A DNA stretch of 64,000 nucleotides, from NCBI GenBank assembly GCA_002436015.1, contig DIXJ01000015.1:38126-102125 (forward strand), read 5' to 3'. The number at the start of each line of letters is the position of its first letter. Positions within the stretch are counted from its first letter, which is position 1. A model generated the notes under the pieces. That model searched no databases. It was given only the letters and a program-made list of their open reading frames with translations, and had not been told where the DNA came from. Both the position numbers and the translations under genes were made by a program. Of the stretch, positions 59,500 to 64,000 are shown in pieces. The DNA comes from Synergistaceae bacterium UBA6083. GTDB lineage: Bacteria > Synergistota > Synergistia > Synergistales > 79-D21.

Positions 59500-62211
59500 T
59501 TAGGCCTTTTCGACCTTCACGGCGCTGATCTTGTAGCCCGGTGTCTCGGAATCCGGGTCAACGACGGCTGCCGTGAGGATGTTCGCGGAAGCCTCCCCAA
59601 AATGGAACGGCAGGAACACCATCTCCGGCGGAACGCGATCGGTGATCTTCGCCCTACCCTCGACCGAGCCGCGGCGGGAGGTCACGCGGAGCATGTCCCC
59701 TTCGGCCAGGTTCATCCGGGCCGCATCCTTCGGGTGAACTTCCACGTAGAGTTCCTTGACGAACTCGCCGGGTGCGCTCCTCCGGGTCATGCTGCCGGAA
59801 TGGTAGTGGTAAAGCAGCCGGCCCGTGGTGGCCAGGAACGGGTACTCCTCGTCAGGCCACTCGTGGGGCGCCTTCCACTCGCAGGGGGAGAAGGACGCCT
59901 TGCCGTTGGGGCGCGAGAACTTCGTCGTGTGGAGGATCGGGGTCCCCGGATGGTCCGGCGTGGGACAAGGCCAGGCAAGAGGGCCCTCTTCCAGGCGGGC
60001 GAAGCTCATTCCCGCGTAGCTCGGGGTCACCTGGGTGATGGCGTCGAAGACTTCCGACGCGCTCCTGAAGGTCCACGGGGCACCCATGCGCTGGGCGATC
60101 GAGGTGAGGATCTCCCAGTCGGCGCGGGCTTCACCCGGGGCCTCAACAGCCTTGCGGACCCTCTGGACCGCCCGGCAGGTGTTCGTGAACGTGCCTTCCT
60201 TCTCGCCCCAGCAGGCGGCGGGCAGGACCACGTCGGCCAGCTGGGCCGTTTCGGTAAGGAAGATATCCTGGACAACCAGCAGGTCCAGGTTCTCCAGTGC
60301 GTGCCGCACGTGATGGGAGTCGGGGTCCGTCACCATGGGGTTCTCGCCCATGATGAACAGGGCCTTGATATCCCCGTTTCCGGCGGCTTCCATCATTTTC
60401 ACGACGGTCAAGCCGGCCCCGGCAGGCATCTCTACGCCGTCCCAGGCCGCCTTCATCTTCTCCCGGGCCTCGGGGTTGGCCACCTTCTGGTATCCGGTGA
60501 ACACGTCGGGCAGGCAGCCCATGTCGCAGGCCCCCTGGACGTTGTTCTGTCCCCGCAGCGGGTTGACCCCGGTGCCGGGGCGGCCGTACATGCCGCAAAG
60601 GAGGGCAAGGTTGGCCATGGTCCGGACGTTGTTCGTTCCCGTGACGTGCTGGGTGATTCCCATGGTGTAGAAGATGGCCGAGTTCGGGCCGGTCGCGTAG
60701 ATCCGTGCGGCCTGCTCGACCAGTTCGGCCGGGATGCCGGTGAGTTCGCTAACCTTCTCCGGCGTGTAGGAAGCCACCGTGGCTTTCAGGGCCTCGAAGT
60801 TCTCGACCCGCTCGGCGATGAAGGCTTCGTTGTGCAGGTTGTCCCGGAGGATGACGTGCATCATCCCGTTGACCAGGGCCACGTCCGTGCCGCTCTTCTG
60901 CCGGAGGTAAACGTCGGCGTACTTTGCCAGCTCGATCTTCCGCGGATCGCAGACGATCAGCTTCGCCCCGTTCTTCCTGCGCTCCTTGATCATCGCGCCG
61001 AGAACCGGGTGGGCTTCCGTCGTGTTGGAACCGATGACGAGCATCACGTCGGCCTGCTTGATGGATTTGAAATCGTTGGTCATGGCGCCGCTTCCCAAGG
61101 TCTCACCGAGACCTTTCACTGTGGCGCTGTGTCAGAGATGGGCACAGTGGTCAACGTTGTTTGTGCCGATCACCTCCCTCGCCAGGCGCTGCAGCAGGTA
61201 GTTTTCCTCGTTGGTGCAGCGGGCCGATGAGAAGAACCCGATGGTGTCGTGCCCATGCTCTTCCTTGATATGCCCAAGGCGGCCGACCACCGTGTTCAGG
61301 GCCTCGTCCCAGCTGGCTTCGCGGAACGTACCGTTCTCCCTGATGAGGGGCGTCGTGAGGCGCTCGTCGCTGTGGACGAACTGCCAGGCGAAGCGTCCCT
61401 TCACGCAAACACGGCCTTCGTTCAGGCCCGTCTTCGAAGCGTAGTCGGTCTTCACGTTGGCGATCCGGCCGGTCTTCCTGTTGACCTGGATGTTCAGCTC
61501 GCAGCCCACGCCGCAGTAGGAGCAGACCGTCTTGACCGATTCCATTTCCCAGGGACGGCCCTGTCCCTTGGACGTCTTTTCGGAGAGGGCGCCCACGGGG
61601 CACATCTGGACGCACTGGCCGCAGAAGGTGCAGTCGGAGTGCTCCAGGTCCTTCCCGACGGGGGGATGGACCATCGTCTTGATCCCGCGGTTCTGGAAGT
61701 CGATGGCGTGGTACTGGGCCAGGCTGTCGCAGGTGCGGATGCAGCGGCCGCAAAGGATGCACTTGTTCATGTCACGGACGTAGAAGGGGTTGGCGTCCTC
61801 GATGACGTGGTCCCTGCAGGTGTCGCCCTCGTCCGCGAAACGGGATTCCTTGATGCCGAGCTCGTAGGCCACATCCTGCAGCTCGCACTGGCCGTTGCTG
61901 GAGCAGGAGAAGCAGTCCAGCGGGTGACGGACGAGCAGCAGCTCGACCACGGCGCGCCGGGCTTCCAGCACGCGGGGCGAATGGGTGTAGACGACCATCC
62001 CGGGGTTCAGGGGGGTCGAGCAGGAAGTCAATAGCTTGGGGTTCTTTTCCACTTCAACCAGGCACACCCGGCAGGCTCCCACAGGCTTCAGGACCGGGTG
62101 GTCGCACAGCGTGGGGATGTGGATTCCATTGGCGCGGGCGGCCTGGAGGATCGTCATACCGGGTTCGGCGACGATCTTCTTGCCGTTGATGATCGCTTCG
62201 ATGCCTTGCAT
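59500..62211 (-). CDS. fdhA: Formate dehydrogenase catalytic subunit, selenoprotein (Sec at codon 360)
   Basis: One frame of 904 codons from ATG 62211 is broken only by TGA at 61132-61134, in NVDHCAHL-U-HSATVKGL, the place of Sec in formate dehydrogenases. Domains: a NuoG-like 2Fe-2S domain (GACRVCLVEVEKNPKLLTSC), a His-ligated cluster (HPLDCFSCSSNGQCELQ), two 4Fe-4S (CILCGRCIRTC, CTFCGQCVQMCPVG), the 4Fe-4S before the active site (CSYCGVGCELNIQV), and the molybdopterin domains to the end (PGYKISAVKVEKA). It oxidises formate or reduces CO2. With the downstream-edge flavoprotein it should form an NAD(P)-linked, perhaps bifurcating, complex. AGGAGGTCGGGAAGAG precedes the start. Confidence 0.96.
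61097..61134 (-). promoter_or_regulatory. Bacterial SECIS element of fdhA
   Basis: The TGA (61132-61134) is followed after 16 nt by an 8-bp perfect stem (61108-61115 with 61097-61104) and a GGU loop. Position and the GU in the loop fit the SelB-binding hairpin. Confidence 0.75.
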
Positions 62212-62229
62212 CTCTTCCCGACCTCCTCG

Positions 62230-64000
62230 TCAGCGCCGGGCGATGGCCTTCACGGGACAGGCCTCCGCGCAGGCGCCGCACTTGACGCACTTTTCCGTAT
62301 CGATGACATGGGGCTTCTTGATCTCGCCGGTGATGGCCCCCACGGGGCAGATCCGGGCACACTTGGTGCAGCCGATGCACTTGCCGGCATCGATGACGTA
62401 GCTCGTCAGCGCGGTGCAGGCTCCGGCCGGGCACTTCTTGTCGTTGATGTGGGCCTCGTACTCGTGGCGGAAGTAACGGATCGTCGTGAGAACGGGGTTG
62501 GGGGCCGTCTGGCCCAGGCCGCAGAGGGAAGCTTCCTTGACCTGGGTGCCCAGGTACTCGAGCTTTTCGATATCACCCGGCTTGCCGTTGCCCTCGGTGA
62601 TCCGGACAAGGATGTCGAGCATCTTCTTGGTGCCTTCGCGGCAGGGAACGCACTTGCCGCAGGACTCCGCCTGGGTGAACTCCAGGAAGAACTTCGCCAG
62701 GTCGACCATGCAGGTTTCCTCGTCCACGACGACCAGGCCGCCGGATCCCATGATGGCCCCCGCCGCCGTGAGCGACTCGTAGCTGATGGGAAGGTCGAGG
62801 TGTTCCTCGGTCAGGCATCCGCCGGACGGTCCGCCGATCTGGACCGCCTTGAACTTCTTGTCGTTCATGATGCCGCCGCCGACGTCGAACACGACCTCGC
62901 GGATCGTCGTCCCCATGGGAACTTCCACCAGGCCGGTGTTCTTCACCTTTCCGGTGAGGGCGAAAACCTTGGTCCCCTTGGACTTCTCCGTCCCGAGGGA
63001 GGCGTACCAGGCGCCGCCGTGGAAGATGATCTGCGGGACGTTGCCCCAGGTCTCGACGTTGTTGATGTTCGAAGGCTTGCCCCAGAGGCCCTTGTTCGCC
63101 GGGAACGGCGGACGCGGGCGCGGCATGCCGCGCTCACCTTCGATCGACGCCATGAGGGCCGTCTCCTCGCCGCAGACGAACGCCCCGGCGCCTTCCTTCA
63201 CATGCAGCTCGAAGGAGAAGTTCGTCCCCATGATGTTCTTGCCCAGCAGGCCGTAGGACTCGGCCTGGACGATGGCCGCCTTCAGGCGCTTGATCGCCAG
63301 CGGGTACTCGGCCCGGCAGTAGATGTAGCCTTCGTCGGCCCCCATGGCGTAGGCCCCGATGGCCATCCCTTCCAGGACACAGTGGGGATCGCCTTCCAGC
63401 AGTGAACGGTCCATGAACGCCCCGGGGTCGCCCTCGTCGGCGTTGCAGATCGTGTACTTCTTGTCACTGACGGACTTCTTGCAAAACTCCCACTTCATCC
63501 CCGTGGGGAACCCGCCGCCGCCACGGCCCCTGAGGCCGGAAGCCTTCATCTCGTTGATAACGTCGTCCGGTGTCATCTCCAGGAGGGCCTTGGCCAGTCC
63601 CTGGTATCCGTCACGACCGATGTACTCGTCGATATTGTCGGGGTTGATGTACCCGCAGTTCTTCAGGGTGATCCGGTGCTGCTTGGAGTAGAAGGGAAGG
63701 TCGTTGTAATGGGCGACCCCTTCTGCCGTGACCTCTTCCTTGTGGAGCAGGCGCTTGACGATGCGGCCCTTGTAGAGGTGCTCCTCCACGATCTCCGCCG
63801 CGTCTTCAGGCTGGACGCGGGTGTAGAAGGTCCCCTCGGGGTAGACCACCACGATGGGCCCGGCTTCGCACATCCCGTGGCAACCCGTCTGGACCACCAG
63901 GATTTCCTTGTCGAGCTTTTTCTTCACAAGCTCGGCCTTCAGGTTCTCCTGCAGTTTCAGGCTTCCGCTGGAAACGCAGCCGGTCCCGCCGCAGACCAGA
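62230..64000 (-). CDS. HydB/NuoF-type NADH-binding flavoprotein, 5' end cut by window edge
   Basis: The frame is open to the right edge, with LVCGGTGCVSSGSLKLQENL upstream of the first internal start, so the gene continues beyond 64000. Order: a thioredoxin-like 2Fe-2S domain (TGCHGMCEAGP), FMN/NADH domain (SGLRGRGGGGFPTGMKWEF, NADEGDPGAFMDRSLLEGDP, GAGAFVCGEETALMASIEGE), a SLBB part, a 4Fe-4S (SCGKCVPCREGTKKMLDIL), and two C-terminal ferredoxin clusters (CIGCTKCARICPVGAI, CVKCGACAEACPVKAI). This is the layout of the flavin subunit of NAD-linked or electron-bifurcating hydrogenases and formate dehydrogenases. It ends 18 nt before fdhA. Confidence 0.93.
   Translation of the reverse strand, partial: LVCGGTGCVSSGSLKLQENLKAELVKKKLDKEILVVQTGCHGMCEAGPIVVVYPEGTFYTRVQPEDAAEIVEEHLYKGRIVKRLLHKEEVTAEGVAHYNDLPFYSKQHRITLKNCGYINPDNIDEYIGRDGYQGLAKALLEMTPDDVINEMKASGLRGRGGGGFPTGMKWEFCKKSVSDKKYTICNADEGDPGAFMDRSLLEGDPHCVLEGMAIGAYAMGADEGYIYCRAEYPLAIKRLKAAIVQAESYGLLGKNIMGTNFSFELHVKEGAGAFVCGEETALMASIEGERGMPRPRPPFPANKGLWGKPSNINNVETWGNVPQIIFHGGAWYASLGTEKSKGTKVFALTGKVKNTGLVEVPMGTTIREVVFDVGGGIMNDKKFKAVQIGGPSGGCLTEEHLDLPISYESLTAAGAIMGSGGLVVVDEETCMVDLAKFFLEFTQAESCGKCVPCREGTKKMLDILVRITEGNGKPGDIEKLEYLGTQVKEASLCGLGQTAPNPVLTTIRYFRHEYEAHINDKKCPAGACTALTSYVIDAGKCIGCTKCARICPVGAITGEIKKPHVIDTEKCVKCGACAEACPVKAIARR

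Noticed and set aside
59311..61230. 639-codon and other long frames antisense to fdhA and the flavoprotein
   Set aside because: High third-position GC of the real genes creates open antisense frames; the sense strand has unmistakable domains.

Overview
The window most likely comes from a Synergistota (Synergistetes) bacterium. At least five intact secreted proteins, and several broken ones, end in the same tail: Ser-Gly-Cys, then Asn-Pro-Leu-Phe, a Leu-rich membrane segment and a basic end. I recognise this as the Synergist-CTERM sorting signal. An Skp/OmpH-type periplasmic chaperone fits a diderm envelope. GrdA, a D-aminoacylase with a TRAP transporter, a branched-chain aminotransferase and a selenocysteine formate dehydrogenase fit an anaerobic amino-acid and peptide fermenter. 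Two genes (grdA, fdhA) are read through an in-frame TGA, so the organism must have selenocysteine machinery.

Layout. 1-6 kb: partial skp, a 333-nt structured RNA, a CorC-type protein, a GLUG-repeat CTERM gene broken by one TGA, ilvE and a nitroreductase. 6-12.6 kb: a regulator, a TRAP transporter and an N-acyl-D-amino-acid deacylase in one direction. 12.6-22.7 kb: structured intergenic DNA, a second copy of the structured RNA, rsgA plus an acetyltransferase, the selenoprotein gene grdA standing alone, a small CTERM protein, an Lsa-type ABC-F protein, a DUF3795 protein and a truncated DJ-1 gene. 22.9-51 kb: an accessory zone full of repeats, with beta-helix CTERM genes, relics of CTERM, DUF4241 and RidA genes, a large transglutaminase-like protein, an LtaS-like enzyme, a DUF2235 protein, and a catabolic block (sensor kinase, response regulator, tripartite tricarboxylate transporter, two-subunit UxaA-type lyase). 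A decayed tRNA-Leu (37.5 kb) and an intact tRNA-Leu(CAA) (51.1 kb) bound the last part. 51.3-64 kb: an ordinary region with a thioesterase, a cobalamin adenosyltransferase, a GntR regulator, an exporter, rarA with a HAD gene, then a formate module (fdhD, mobA, formate channel, selenoprotein fdhA and a HydB/NuoF-type flavoprotein cut by the window edge).

Most notable. (1) A pair of paralogous RNAs (562-894 and 13514-13814) that I cannot assign to any known family. Each has a sigma-70 promoter with 17-bp spacing, identical first 10 nt, a 5'-3' closing helix, repeated GGC motifs and a matching terminator. (2) The CTERM gene zone, where leader, signal peptide, tail and terminator are conserved while the cargo changes, with many relics of recombination. 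(3) Three in-frame TGA codons with different meanings: two are selenocysteine, one of which has a clear hairpin just downstream; the third looks like a true stop.
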